Shown in pieces: positions 15,569 through 24,204 of a DNA stretch of 64,000 nucleotides (the stretch's first letter is position 1; each line of letters starts with the position of its first letter). Made by a program: the position numbers and the translations under genes. The stretch spans positions 1,829,001-1,893,000 of the forward strand of contig NZ_CP019952.1 of the NCBI RefSeq assembly GCF_002021815.1, given 5' to 3'. The notes below the pieces were generated by a model, which saw nothing but the letters and a program-made list of their open reading frames with translations, did no database searches and had not been told where the DNA came from. The DNA is from Pseudomonas parafulva (GTDB taxonomy: Bacteria; Pseudomonadota; Gammaproteobacteria; Pseudomonadales; Pseudomonadaceae).

Positions 15569-15647
15569 CAGTCTGCGAACGCTTTGAGGGGGTGAGCAAG
15601 GCAGTTGTCCCTCATGGTCCTCAAGCCTGCAGATCCAATGCAGCCCT

Positions 15648-15770
15648 CCTGTGGGAGCGGCCCTTGCGCCGCGATGGGCCGCAAAGCGGCCCCGGCAACG
15701 TTAGCGGCGACGCTGAAATCCTGGGGCCGCTTCGCGCCCCATCGCGGCGCGAGGCCGTTCCCACACAAGG
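15648..15770. repeat. Pair of inverted REP elements (BIME)
   Basis: Two P. putida-type REP units face each other. The left carries gtgggagcgg with cgccgcgatgggccgc, and the right carries its reverse complement (cccatcgcggcgcgaggcc). They are separated by about 25 bp. It lies downstream of cysG where the accessory catabolic cluster begins. A related pair lies at 25.1 kb on the other side of the thiolase and TRAP operons. Confidence 0.85.
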
Positions 15771-15811
15771 CTGAGCACGCACAAGGCTGCTTGAACACGG
15801 ACATCAGTGCC

Positions 15812-17137
15812 CTAGAACAACGGCACGGTGTAGCTGACGGTCACCCGGTTCTGATCCTGTGCCCACTCGCTGGGCAACCCACTGCGCAGCATGCCGTTGC
15901 GCCAGCTCAAGCCCAGCCCCTTGAGCGCACCGTCCTGCACCACATAGTCCAGGGCGATGTCACGCTCCCATTCCTTTTCGTCACCGCCGGCAGCGGTGCG
16001 GATGTGCGTGCCCTTGAGGTAGGTGAGCGAGGCAATCAGGCCGGGCATGCCCAATGCCGCAAAGTTGTAGCTGTATTGGCCGAAGGTGGTGCGTTCACCT
16101 GCACGGGTGAAACTGGTCACCAGCCGGTCGGTGAACAGATACAGGCTCGAGCCAGCTGCGCCTTCGCCTGTATTGCCCTGGTTGATCTGCACGAAATTGC
16201 CACTGTCCGAGACCCGCTGATGGCCAAGCAAGACCGAGTGGCCACCTATGGCGTAGGTGAACATGGCACTCCAGGTATCATTGTCGATTTTGCCTGCGGT
16301 ATCGCCCAGGCCGGTGACGCGATACCCTGCCGCGCGCCCGCTGGCTGAGTCGTTGCGTCCATCCGCGTCGGTCTTGAAGTAGCGCAGGTCGGTGGTCAGC
16401 GACTGGTTGTCGCTCAGGGCCCAGGTGTGCACGAGCCCCGCAAAATGCTGGACATAGTAATCCTCCAGCTGGGCGCCGTAATATTGCAGCTTCAAGGCGG
16501 GGGTGAGCTGGTAATCGGCCCCGGCAAACACAAACGCATTACTCTCGCGTGTACCCCCCGCCACGGCCAGGCCTGAGCGGTTGGTCGAGCCCCGGCCGGT
16601 GGTATGCTCCAGGCGGCCTCCGGTCAGGGTCAGGCCATCGATTTCTTTCGAGGTGACGATCCCGCCTTCGAAGGTCTGCGGTAGCAAGCGCCCATCGTTG
16701 GCCACCAGAATCGGCAGTTTCGGTTGCAGCGTACCGTAGCGTGCCTCGGTCTGGGAAAAACGGACCTTGCCGGTCAAGCCCAGGCGACTCCATTCGTCCA
16801 CCGCGCTGCCATCGCTGGCATCCGGAATCATCGAACTGCCTCGGTGATTGCCTGCACCGCCATCCAGGCGTAGGCCCAGCAAGCCAAGGGCGTCAACGCC
16901 GAACCCCACGGTACCGTCGGTGAAACCGGACTTGTAGTCGAGCATGAAGCCCTGCGCCCATTCGGCCGTCTTGCTCTGGCCGGCAGGGCCGGGGCGGTCG
17001 CGGTAATCGTTATTGAAATAGTAGTTGCGCAGGTGCAGGTTGGCTTTGCCGTCCTCGATGAAGGCCGCCTTGGCAGCCGGAACGGCCAGGGTGGTCAAGG
17101 TGAGTAGGTACAGGGGCACGTAGGGCTTTCTTGTCAT
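15812..17137 (-). CDS. OprD-family outer-membrane porin
   Basis: A 441-residue protein predicted to be an 18-strand substrate-specific porin. A signal peptide is present (MTRKPYVPLYLLTLTTLAVPAAKA, about 24 residues). The mature part begins FIEDGKANLHLRNYYFNNDYRD, the OprD-family opening, followed by WAQGFMLDYKSGFTDGTVGFGVDALGLLGLRLD-like sequence (in part). The last residues (VTVSYTVPLF) end in Phe, as outer-membrane beta-barrels do. The ATG at 17137 has AGGAAG upstream. It is the last gene of the thiolase operon, 65 bp after the second DUF296 gene, and probably admits the organic acid that the pathway degrades; the substrate is inferred only in class. Confidence 0.88.
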   Translation of the reverse strand: MTRKPYVPLYLLTLTTLAVPAAKAAFIEDGKANLHLRNYYFNNDYRDRPGPAGQSKTAEWAQGFMLDYKSGFTDGTVGFGVDALGLLGLRLDGGAGNHRGSSMIPDASDGSAVDEWSRLGLTGKVRFSQTEARYGTLQPKLPILVANDGRLLPQTFEGGIVTSKEIDGLTLTGGRLEHTTGRGSTNRSGLAVAGGTRESNAFVFAGADYQLTPALKLQYYGAQLEDYYVQHFAGLVHTWALSDNQSLTTDLRYFKTDADGRNDSASGRAAGYRVTGLGDTAGKIDNDTWSAMFTYAIGGHSVLLGHQRVSDSGNFVQINQGNTGEGAAGSSLYLFTDRLVTSFTRAGERTTFGQYSYNFAALGMPGLIASLTYLKGTHIRTAAGGDEKEWERDIALDYVVQDGALKGLGLSWRNGMLRSGLPSEWAQDQNRVTVSYTVPLF

Positions 17138-17202
17138 TGTTTTCTTCCTGAGGGTGATAGGCGCCCAGAGAGCGGGCGCCAAGGGTGCTGCAGTGTGGGC
17201 AG

Positions 17203-17601
17203 TCAGTCCGGCAGCCACTCCTGCAGGGTGAGCTCCACGGTAATGAAGGACAGGTTCCGACCCCGTTGCAGGCAGCCGGCGAAGAGCTTGCCGTCGGCAT
17301 CGGCGAGCACTGCCTGAAGGTGGCTTCGGCCGGCGATGACCTCACCGCTCAGGCTGAGGATCTCGATACCAGGCCCGGGTACATGAATGGCTTGATGGCC
17401 GCGCTCGCCGTGGTAACGCAGTTCGCCGTCGATCAGGCTGCCCAGCCCGCCACGGACCACGGCGCAGGCGATGCCGTGGCTGGCGCAGAGGGCTTCGGCG
17501 CTGTCGATCACATCCTCGTTGGGCTTTAGGCGGGCGACCACCAGCCGCCCGAGACGGCCTTGCTGGACCTGCGTGGTAGTAGAGGGCAGGGCAGGTGTCA
17601 T
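17203..17601 (-). CDS. PPC/DUF296 domain protein (second, shorter copy)
   Basis: A 132-residue protein with the bacterial PPC (PCC, DUF296) fold, which is usually trimeric and has no established catalytic role. Visible features: an N-terminal LGRLVVARLKPNEDVIDSAEALC, then GIACAVVRGGLGSL, EILSLSGEVI, and AGRSHLQAVLADADGKLFAGCL. The last corresponds to the family's HxH...GGH region but lacks several of its histidines. Its start overlaps the stop of the first DUF296 gene by 4 bp, arguing for coupled synthesis and perhaps a heteromeric complex. The start upstream at 17688 would run through the neighbouring gene and is rejected. Role unknown. Confidence 0.8.
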   Translation of the reverse strand: MTPALPSTTTQVQQGRLGRLVVARLKPNEDVIDSAEALCASHGIACAVVRGGLGSLIDGELRYHGERGHQAIHVPGPGIEILSLSGEVIAGRSHLQAVLADADGKLFAGCLQRGRNLSFITVELTLQEWLPD

Positions 17602-18149
17602 GAGGCCTCCTTGAGCACAGGGTGCAGCAGGTTGAATTGGGTCTCGGTGTCTGGCTGTACCTGGTAGGCGACATGCTCGAACAGGCATAGCCGCAATACC
17701 AGGGGTTCGCTACCGACCACGACTCGCTGCAATACCAGATGCCCGCCGTGCTGTTGCCCAAGGCTGTCGAGCATGCCGGCATGGCAATGCAGCAGCGGGG
17801 CGCCGCTGGCATCCCTGCCGACAGTCAATGCACCACTGATGAAGGTGACAGGGCCTGTAAGCACCACGGGCTTGCCGTAGTCGTAAGGGCGTTGGCTGTC
17901 GCTTGTGGTCACCATGCGGTGGTAGGCCAAGGTGCACGCGCTGCCCCACAACACGCGGCCGACTGCACTCTGGTAGCGACAGCGCTCGAGCACTGACAGC
18001 AGGCTTTCGCCCACCTGGCTGCCGGGGGCAAGCTCGACGCGCAACTCCTGGCTGCACGCGACTTCACAGTCGAGCAGCCTGGGTAGGCGGGCCGGGCCTG
18101 CATGGTTGAAGTGGCGCACCCCGCCGCGCAGTTCGAAATGGGGCGTCAT
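17598..18149 (-). CDS. PPC/DUF296 domain protein (first, longer copy)
   Basis: A 183-residue protein of the same PPC/DUF296 family. It contains PVTFISGALTVG and then LLHCHAGMLDSLGQQHGGHLV (given here in part), which is the HxH...HGGH histidine pattern thought to bind metal in bacterial members. The start overlaps the acyl-CoA synthetase stop by 4 bp and its stop overlaps the shorter DUF296 gene by 4 bp. Plant members are AT-hook DNA-binding proteins, but no AT-hook is seen here. The operon position between a CoA ligase and a porin suggests an enzymatic or metabolite-binding role. No known function is claimed. Confidence 0.8.
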   Translation of the reverse strand: MTPHFELRGGVRHFNHAGPARLPRLLDCEVACSQELRVELAPGSQVGESLLSVLERCRYQSAVGRVLWGSACTLAYHRMVTTSDSQRPYDYGKPVVLTGPVTFISGALTVGRDASGAPLLHCHAGMLDSLGQQHGGHLVLQRVVVGSEPLVLRLCLFEHVAYQVQPDTETQFNLLHPVLKEAS

Positions 18150-19726
18150 GCCGGTTGCTCCGTGCCGGTCTCGAGCAACGTGCGGATGTGTTTCTTGACG
18201 ATCTTGCCGTAGCCGGACTTTGGCATCTCATGCCAGCGTACAAACTGCTTGGGCCATTTGTAGCGTGCCAAGCGGGGCTCCAGGTGCGCGAGCAGTTGGT
18301 CATCGCTGACCTGGGCAGTGGTGACGATCACCGCGCAACCACATTCGCCCCATTTGTCGTCCGGCATGCCGAGCACGGCCACTTCGGTGACAGCAGGGTG
18401 GGTCAGCAACGCTTCCTCCACTTCGCGCGGGTACACGTTCGAGCCGCCGGAGATGTACATGTCCGAGGCGCGCCCGGTGATGAACAGGTAACCGTGCTCG
18501 TCCACATGCCCCAGATCGCCGGTATGGAACCAGCCATGGCGGAAGCATTCGGCATTGGCCTGGGGGTTGTCGTAGTAGCCGGCGAACACGGCCGGGCCGC
18601 GCACGCAGATTTCGCCGTCCGTACCGGTGGGCAGCTCGCGGCCTTGTTCATCGAGTATGGCCACCTGCATGCCGGTGCGTGGGTAGCCGCAGGAACCGAC
18701 CTTGGCCTGAGGGCCATCGTCGGCATCATGGCAGTCGGCGGGCAGCACCGTGATGTTGCCGGTGACTTCGCCTAGGCCGTAATACTGCACCAGCACCTTG
18801 CCCAATGTGCGTAGCGCATGGCACTGGTCGGCGCGGTACATGGGGGCACCTGCGTAGATCACGTAGCGCAGGCTGCTGTGATCGTAACGGCTGACGGCCG
18901 GGTCTTCGGTAAGCATCTTGACGATGGTCGGCACCGTGAACAGGTTGTCGATACGGTGCTGCTGCACCAGGCGCCAGGCCTCGTCACAGTCCAGCCGGTC
19001 CCCGACAGGGAGTACGCAGGCAGCACCCCGGGCTACGTTGACCAGTGCATGGATACCGGCCCCGTGGGACAAGGGAGCCAGCACCAGCGAGCGTGACTGC
19101 TGGCTCAGGCAGGGCATCAGGTCGGCCAGGTGGTTGTTGACCACGAACGCCATTTGCCCGTGGGTCAGTACCCCTGCCTTGGGGTGCCCGGTGGTGCCGG
19201 AGGTGTAGAAGAACCACAGCGGATCGTTGTAGTTCACCTCAGCCGGGCGAAAACCAGGCTGAAGCGGGGCGCCTTCATCGAGCAGGGCATCGTAGGCCAG
19301 TTCACCCGCGCGGGGCGCAGCCATGGCAATCACGGTCCGCAGTGCCGGTGATGCCTGGCGCACAGCGTCCACGTAATGCTCAAAGCCCTCGTCGTAGAGC
19401 ATCGCCACTGCGCCGCTGGAACTGCCCAGGTAGGCAGCTTCAGGGGGGGTGATGCGCACATTGGTGGGCACCCAGACCATTCCCAGGCGAAAGGCCACCC
19501 AGGCACTTTCGAACAGCGGCAGGTTGTTGCGCGAGTGCACCAGCAAGCGGTCGCCCTTGCCCAGGCCGCGTGCACGCAGCGCGGCAGCGACGCTGTCTAC
19601 ACGGTGCAGCAGTTGACGCCAGGACACCTGTTGCTCGCCGCGAATGAAGCCCGGCAGGTCAGGCAAACGCCGAGCCACCTGGCCCAGCAGCTCCCCCAGG
19701 TTCATGACATTGTCGATTCCGTTCAT
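18146..19726 (-). CDS. Acyl-CoA synthetase (AMP-binding, ANL superfamily)
   Basis: A 526-residue enzyme expected to activate a carboxylic acid with ATP and CoA. Motifs in order: A3 WFFYTSGTTGHPKAGVLTHG (about residues 171-190), A5 YYGLGEVTG, A7 GWFHTGDLG, and A8 ITGRASDMYISGGSNVYPREVE. The A10 lysine lies in PKSGYGKIVKKH near the C-terminus. All catalytic motifs are intact. It overlaps the thiolase stop by 4 bp and the DUF296 start by 4 bp. No acyl-CoA dehydrogenase or crotonase is encoded nearby, so the substrate may already carry a beta-oxygen; this is inference. Confidence 0.9.
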   Translation of the reverse strand: MNGIDNVMNLGELLGQVARRLPDLPGFIRGEQQVSWRQLLHRVDSVAAALRARGLGKGDRLLVHSRNNLPLFESAWVAFRLGMVWVPTNVRITPPEAAYLGSSSGAVAMLYDEGFEHYVDAVRQASPALRTVIAMAAPRAGELAYDALLDEGAPLQPGFRPAEVNYNDPLWFFYTSGTTGHPKAGVLTHGQMAFVVNNHLADLMPCLSQQSRSLVLAPLSHGAGIHALVNVARGAACVLPVGDRLDCDEAWRLVQQHRIDNLFTVPTIVKMLTEDPAVSRYDHSSLRYVIYAGAPMYRADQCHALRTLGKVLVQYYGLGEVTGNITVLPADCHDADDGPQAKVGSCGYPRTGMQVAILDEQGRELPTGTDGEICVRGPAVFAGYYDNPQANAECFRHGWFHTGDLGHVDEHGYLFITGRASDMYISGGSNVYPREVEEALLTHPAVTEVAVLGMPDDKWGECGCAVIVTTAQVSDDQLLAHLEPRLARYKWPKQFVRWHEMPKSGYGKIVKKHIRTLLETGTEQPA

Positions 19727-20892
19727 CGTACGCTCTCCAGAATGCTCACGTAGTTGGTCACGGCCGCCCCGCCCATGTTGAACACGCCAGCCCGGTCTGC
19801 GCGCGGCAGTTGCATGTCGCCGGCCTGGCCGGTGAGCTGCATGGCCGCCATCACGTGCATCGAGACCCCGGTCGCACCAATGGGGTGGCCCTTGGACTTG
19901 AGGCCACCGGAGGGGTTTATCGGGAGCCTGCCGTCCTTGCGGCTCACGCCCTCGGCGATCACCCGTGCGCCTTGACCGCGCTCGGCCAGGCCCATGGCCT
20001 CGTATTCGAGCAGCTCGGCAATGGTGAAGCAGTCATGGGTCTCCACCAGGGACAGGTCGTCCAGTGTGAGGCGCGCCTGGCTCAGCGCCTGCTGCCAGGC
20101 CCGTGCAGCGCCTTCGAAGACCGTGGGGTCGCGCCGTGACAATGGCAGGTAGTCGTTGACCTGGACGGCCGCGCGAAAACGAACGGCTTGACCGCCCCCG
20201 GTCGGTTGATCGCCCCGGCTGATCACCAGGGCGGCCGCGCCGTCGCTGATCAGCGAGCAGTCACTGCGCTTGAGGGGGCCCGCCACGAAGGGGTTCTTGT
20301 CCGAAGGTGTGCGGCAGAAGTCGTAGCCCACGTCGCGGCGCATGTGCGCATACGGGTTGAGTGCGCCGTTGGCGTGGTTCTTGGCGGCGATCATGGCCAG
20401 TGCATCGGACTGATCACCGTAGCGTTCGAAGTAGGCGCTGGCGATGTTGCCGAACACCCCGGCAAAGCCGTTCTCGATGTTGGCTTCTTCGGGGGTGTAG
20501 CAACATTTGAGCAGGATCTTGCCCACCTCGGCGGTAGGCAGGCTGTTCATTTTTTCAAAACCCACCACCAGGGCATGGCGCGATTGTCCGCTCAGTACGG
20601 CGTGCAAGGCCGAGTGAATGGCTGCCGAACCGGTGGAACAGGCGTTCTCCACGCGCACGGCCGGGGTGAAACGCAGCGCTGGCAAGTGATTGGCGAGCAG
20701 CGCGGATGGAAAGTCCTGGTAGAGAAACCCTGCATTGAAGTGGCCTACGTGTACCGAATCGATCTGCTGCGCATCGAGCCCTGCGTGGTCGAGGGCGCCC
20801 AGGGCCGCGTCAGCCATCATGCGCTCGGGGTCGATGTCGGGAAACTTGCCGAAGGGGGCGTGGTACCAGCCGTTGATGAGGGGTGAATGCAT
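19723..20892 (-). CDS. SCP2-type thiolase / acetyl-CoA acetyltransferase family protein
   Basis: A 389-residue thiolase-superfamily enzyme of the SCP2/lipid-transfer type. The nucleophile cysteine lies in VENACSTGSAA (about residues 83-93), the HDCF motif in ETHDCFTIAELLEYE, and the second histidine in SKGHPIGATG. The C-terminal loop reads FNMGGAAVTNY and lacks the second cysteine of classical thiolases. SCP2-type thiolases often cleave branched or unusual 3-ketoacyl-CoAs. Start chosen at 20892 (MHSPLINGWY) with GAGGA upstream; the frame is open 56 codons further but crosses the promoter. First gene of a five-gene operon driven by a sigma-54 promoter 36 bp upstream. Confidence 0.88.
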   Translation of the reverse strand: MHSPLINGWYHAPFGKFPDIDPERMMADAALGALDHAGLDAQQIDSVHVGHFNAGFLYQDFPSALLANHLPALRFTPAVRVENACSTGSAAIHSALHAVLSGQSRHALVVGFEKMNSLPTAEVGKILLKCCYTPEEANIENGFAGVFGNIASAYFERYGDQSDALAMIAAKNHANGALNPYAHMRRDVGYDFCRTPSDKNPFVAGPLKRSDCSLISDGAAALVISRGDQPTGGGQAVRFRAAVQVNDYLPLSRRDPTVFEGAARAWQQALSQARLTLDDLSLVETHDCFTIAELLEYEAMGLAERGQGARVIAEGVSRKDGRLPINPSGGLKSKGHPIGATGVSMHVMAAMQLTGQAGDMQLPRADRAGVFNMGGAAVTNYVSILESVR

Positions 20893-20927
20893 GAGAGTAA
20901 TCCTCGCTCGGGGTTGGCGAGGTCGAT

Positions 20928-20943
20928 GGCAAGAACGGTGCCA
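20928..20943 (-). promoter_or_regulatory. Sigma-54 (-24/-12) promoter for the thiolase operon
   Basis: Read on the minus strand, positions 20943 to 20928 give TGGCAC, five bases, TTGCC. The GG and GC dinucleotides are separated by exactly 10 bases, as required for RpoN. It lies 36 bp before the thiolase ATG, giving a leader of about 25 nt. Confidence 0.85.
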
Positions 20944-21014
20944 GGCCTGCGGCAAGCGCTCTGCCATGCGCATTCGTGGCACGTTCGACGGTGGTTGCGG
21001 GTAGCGAACACGTG

Positions 21015-21064
21015 CTACAGGTGTCGCATTGACGTGGCAGGCGACACTCAAGAGAGACACCTGT
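21015..21064. promoter_or_regulatory. Inverted-repeat region, candidate activator binding site
   Basis: Two nested perfect inverted repeats lie between the divergent sigma-54 promoters. The inner one is gtgtcgc (21021-21027) with gcgacac (21041-21047). The outer one is acaggtgtc (about 21017-21025) with gacacctgt (about 21056-21064). The region lies 72-121 bp upstream of the minus promoter and 137-186 bp upstream of the plus promoter, the usual position of enhancer sites for sigma-54 activators. The activator is inferred to be the gene at 26370. Confidence 0.6.
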
Positions 21065-21200
21065 TACACCCTCAAGCAGGCCCGAAATGCCCATTGGCGC
21101 AGCACCACGCCCCAGGAGATTTTATTTAGCACTTCAAAATCAGTCAGTTAAGCGCGCTTTGTGGATGCCCACTACGCTATCCCGTGCACCCGCTTGAGTG

Positions 21201-21216
21201 TGGCACCTCAATTGCA
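21201..21216 (+). promoter_or_regulatory. Sigma-54 (-24/-12) promoter for the TRAP operon
   Basis: TGGCAC at 21201-21206, five bases, then TTGCA at 21212-21216 match the RpoN consensus with the correct 10-base GG-to-GC interval. The dctP start lies about 65 bp downstream, so the leader is about 54 nt. Confidence 0.88.
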
Positions 21217-21280
21217 ATGTCATCTGCACCATCGCCGTATCCCACTCGATCAATAAGAACAAATAGGTCAGGAGAGCTTC

Positions 21281-22312
21281 ATGAGCGATTTCACCCGCCG
21301 TTCCTTCATCAAGACGGCCTCCCTGGCATCGGCCGCCGTCGCCGCTGCCGGCCTGGGCCTGTATAGCACTGGCGCCCGGGCTGCCGACTTCAAACTCAAG
21401 TTTGCCAACAACCTGCCCATCAGCCACCCCATGAACGTGCGTGCTCGGGCCATGGCCAAGGCCATCAAGGAGGAGACCAACGGCGCGTTGGTGGTGCAGG
21501 TGTTTCCAAGCAGCCAGCTGGGCAGCGACACCGATACCCTTGCTCAGGTGCGCTCCGGTGCGGTCGATCTGTTTTCCCTCTCGCCCGTGATCCTGGGCAC
21601 CCTGGTTCCATCGGTGCAGATCAGCGCTGTGGGCTTTGCGTTCAAGGACTACCAGCAAGTGTGGAGCGCCATGGACGGTGCCTTGGGCGAGCATGTGCGT
21701 GCGGAGATCGCCAAGACCGGCACCCTGTTCGCATTCGACCACATGTGGGACAACGGCTTTCGCGTCACCACCACCAGCACCCGGCCGGTCGCAAGCCCGG
21801 ACGACCTGCGCGGCATGAAGCTGCGTGTTCCGCCTAGCCCGATCATCATGTCGATCTTCCGCGTCCTGGATGCTGCGCCGACCAGTATCAACTTCGCCGA
21901 GGTGTATTCGGCCTTGCAGACCCGCATCGTCGAAGGGCAGGAGAACCCCATGACCCTGGTGTCGACGGCCAAGCTGTATGAAGTGCAGAAGTACTGCTCG
22001 CTGACCAATCACGTGTGGGATGGCTTCTGGATGCTCGGCAACAGTGCCTCGATCGGGCGCCTGCCGGCGGATATGCAGGCGATCCTGCGCAAGCACATCG
22101 ACGCGGCGGTGATGGGTCAACGCCAGGACCTGGCCAAGCTCGAGGGCAGTACCCGCGATACCTTGAAAGGGCAAGGCCTGGAACTGGTCGAGGCGCCTGC
22201 CGATCCGTTTCGCGACAAGCTGCGCAGTGCTAATTACTACGCCCAGTGGCACGACAAGTTCGGCGACCAGGCCTGGGGCATCCTTGAGCAATACGCCGGG
22301 AAGCTGGCGTGA
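21281..22312 (+). CDS. dctP: TRAP transporter solute-binding protein (DctP family)
   Basis: A 343-residue periplasmic binding protein for a carboxylate substrate. The N-terminus is a Tat signal (MSDFTRRSFIKTASL with the twin arginine, hydrophobic stretch, cleavage after ARA near residue 34). The mature protein begins ADFKLKFANNLPISHPMN. The conserved segment MKLRVPPSP contains the arginine that salt-bridges the substrate carboxylate in DctP proteins, and INFAEVYSALQTRIVEGQENP is a further family motif. The stop overlaps the permease start. First gene of the plus-strand sigma-54 operon. Confidence 0.92.
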   Translation: MSDFTRRSFIKTASLASAAVAAAGLGLYSTGARAADFKLKFANNLPISHPMNVRARAMAKAIKEETNGALVVQVFPSSQLGSDTDTLAQVRSGAVDLFSLSPVILGTLVPSVQISAVGFAFKDYQQVWSAMDGALGEHVRAEIAKTGTLFAFDHMWDNGFRVTTTSTRPVASPDDLRGMKLRVPPSPIIMSIFRVLDAAPTSINFAEVYSALQTRIVEGQENPMTLVSTAKLYEVQKYCSLTNHVWDGFWMLGNSASIGRLPADMQAILRKHIDAAVMGQRQDLAKLEGSTRDTLKGQGLELVEAPADPFRDKLRSANYYAQWHDKFGDQAWGILEQYAGKLA

Positions 22313-24192
22313 TGCGCGCGCCAGCGCTACCGGCCTCCACCGTTTCGCAGCGCCTGCCGGCCCGGGTGCTCATCTGCCTCAACCAGTGGGCCATGCGCCT
22401 AGTGGGCGTGATCGCGGTTGCCCTGATGGTGATCGAGACCTTCGTGCTGCTGGCCGGCGTGATTGCCCGCTACGTGCTGCATAGCCCGTTGGTCTGGTCC
22501 GACGAACTGGCCTCGTCACTGTTCATCTGGCTGGCCATGTTCGGCGCGGTGCTGGCGTTGGACCGTGGCGAGCACATGCGCATGTCGGCGCTGGTCAACA
22601 AGCTGCCGCAGGCTTGGCGCGGATTCAGCGAAACCTTGTCGGCGCTGATCGTCTGCCTGTTCGTGGCGATGATCATCTCGCCGGCCATGCAGCATTCCCA
22701 TGAACAGATGTGGATCACCACACCGGCGCTGGGGATTCCCGACGGCGTGCGTGCTGCAGCGCTGCCGGTAGGGGCTGTGCTGATGCTGCTGGCGGCCGTC
22801 GCGCGTATGGCCCGTTATTCGACCGTGCGCCAGTTCATGGCCGGGCTGGCGGTGGTGGCCACGGTGGCCGCGGCCTTGTGGCTGGCGCAGCCCATACTGG
22901 CAGCGATGGGCAATTACAACCTGGTGGTGTTCTTCCTGGTGCTGCTGGGCGCCTGCGTGTTTGGCGGCATCCCTATCGCCTTTGCGTTCGGCACGGCGAC
23001 CATGGCCTACCTGGCCCTGGCGACCCACGCGCCCCTGTCGATCGTGGTCGGCCGCATGGACGAGGGCATGTCCCACATGGTCCTGCTGGCCGTGCCGCTG
23101 TTCGTGTTGCTGGGTGTGGTGCTGCAATTGTCGGGCATGGCCCGCACGCTGATCGATTTCATGGCTTCGCTGCTGGGGCACGTGCGTGGCGGTCTGCAGT
23201 ATGTGCTGTTGGGGGCGATGTTCCTGGTGTCGGGTATTTCAGGGTCGAAGGTTGCCGACATGGCCGCAGTGGCCCCGGCGTTGTTTCCTGAAATGAAGCG
23301 GCGCGGCTCAAAGCCTGAAGAGCTGGCAGCGCTGTTGTCGGCCACGGGGGCGATGACCGAGACCATACCGCCGAGCCTGGTGCTGATCACCATCGGTGCG
23401 GTGTGCAGCGTGTCGATCACGGCGCTTTTCATCGGCGGGTTGATGCCTGCGGTGGTGGCCACCCTGGCCATTGCGGTGGTGTGCTGGTGGCGCTCGCGCA
23501 AGGACGAGGCGCCGGCGATTGCGCGGGCACCTTTGTCCCGCGTGGCCAAGACGTTCCTGATTGCCCTGCCGGCCCTGGCGCTGCCGTTGCTGATCCGGGT
23601 GGCGGTGCTGGAAGGGGCGGCCACCGCTACCGAGGTCTCGACCATTGGTGTGGCCTACGTGGTGCTGGTGGGGCTGGTGATGCACCTGTTCATGCGCCAT
23701 ATCGAATGGCGCCGGTTGTACCCGATGTTGCTGGAAGCGGCGGCTTTGTCCGGGGCGATCCTGCTGATCATCGGCATGGCCTCGGCGATGGCCTGGGCGC
23801 TGACGCAGTCGGGCTTCTCGCAGTCGCTGGTGGAACTGATCGAGGAGATACCAGGCGGGGTGATGGGCTTCATGGTGGTCACCATCCTCACCTTCCTGAT
23901 TCTGGGCAGTGTGTTGGAGGGTATCCCGGCCATCGTGCTGTTCGGCCCGCTGATGTTCCCCCTGGCCGAAATGCTCGGCATTCACCCGGTGCACTACGCC
24001 ATGGTCGTGATCCTGGCCATGGGCATCGGGTTGTTCGCACCGCCCTTGGGTGTGGGTTTCTACGCTGCCTGCGCCATCAGCAAGACGTCGTCCGATCATG
24101 TCATTCGCCGCGTCTGGGGGTACCTCGGGGCATTGCTGGTGGCGTTGGTGATCGTTGCCTGTTTCCCATGGATTTCTATCGGTTTCCTTTAA
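22312..24192 (+). CDS. dctQM: TRAP transporter permease, fused DctQ-DctM
   Basis: A 626-residue inner-membrane protein combining the small 4-helix DctQ (about residues 20-185) and the large 12-helix DctM (about 190-626). DctQ features: VWSDELASSLFIWLAMFGAVLALDRGEHMRM-type sequence (in part). DctM features: GIPIAFAFGTATMAYLAL, VPLFVLLGVVLQLSGMA and GSKVADMAAVAPAL. It uses a sodium gradient with the DctP protein to import organic acids. The ATG overlaps the dctP stop (TGATG); an in-frame GTG one codon earlier is an alternative. SDR gene follows after 12 bp. Confidence 0.92.
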   Translation: MRAPALPASTVSQRLPARVLICLNQWAMRLVGVIAVALMVIETFVLLAGVIARYVLHSPLVWSDELASSLFIWLAMFGAVLALDRGEHMRMSALVNKLPQAWRGFSETLSALIVCLFVAMIISPAMQHSHEQMWITTPALGIPDGVRAAALPVGAVLMLLAAVARMARYSTVRQFMAGLAVVATVAAALWLAQPILAAMGNYNLVVFFLVLLGACVFGGIPIAFAFGTATMAYLALATHAPLSIVVGRMDEGMSHMVLLAVPLFVLLGVVLQLSGMARTLIDFMASLLGHVRGGLQYVLLGAMFLVSGISGSKVADMAAVAPALFPEMKRRGSKPEELAALLSATGAMTETIPPSLVLITIGAVCSVSITALFIGGLMPAVVATLAIAVVCWWRSRKDEAPAIARAPLSRVAKTFLIALPALALPLLIRVAVLEGAATATEVSTIGVAYVVLVGLVMHLFMRHIEWRRLYPMLLEAAALSGAILLIIGMASAMAWALTQSGFSQSLVELIEEIPGGVMGFMVVTILTFLILGSVLEGIPAIVLFGPLMFPLAEMLGIHPVHYAMVVILAMGIGLFAPPLGVGFYAACAISKTSSDHVIRRVWGYLGALLVALVIVACFPWISIGFL

Positions 24193-24204
24193 GAGAGCGC
24201 TGAC

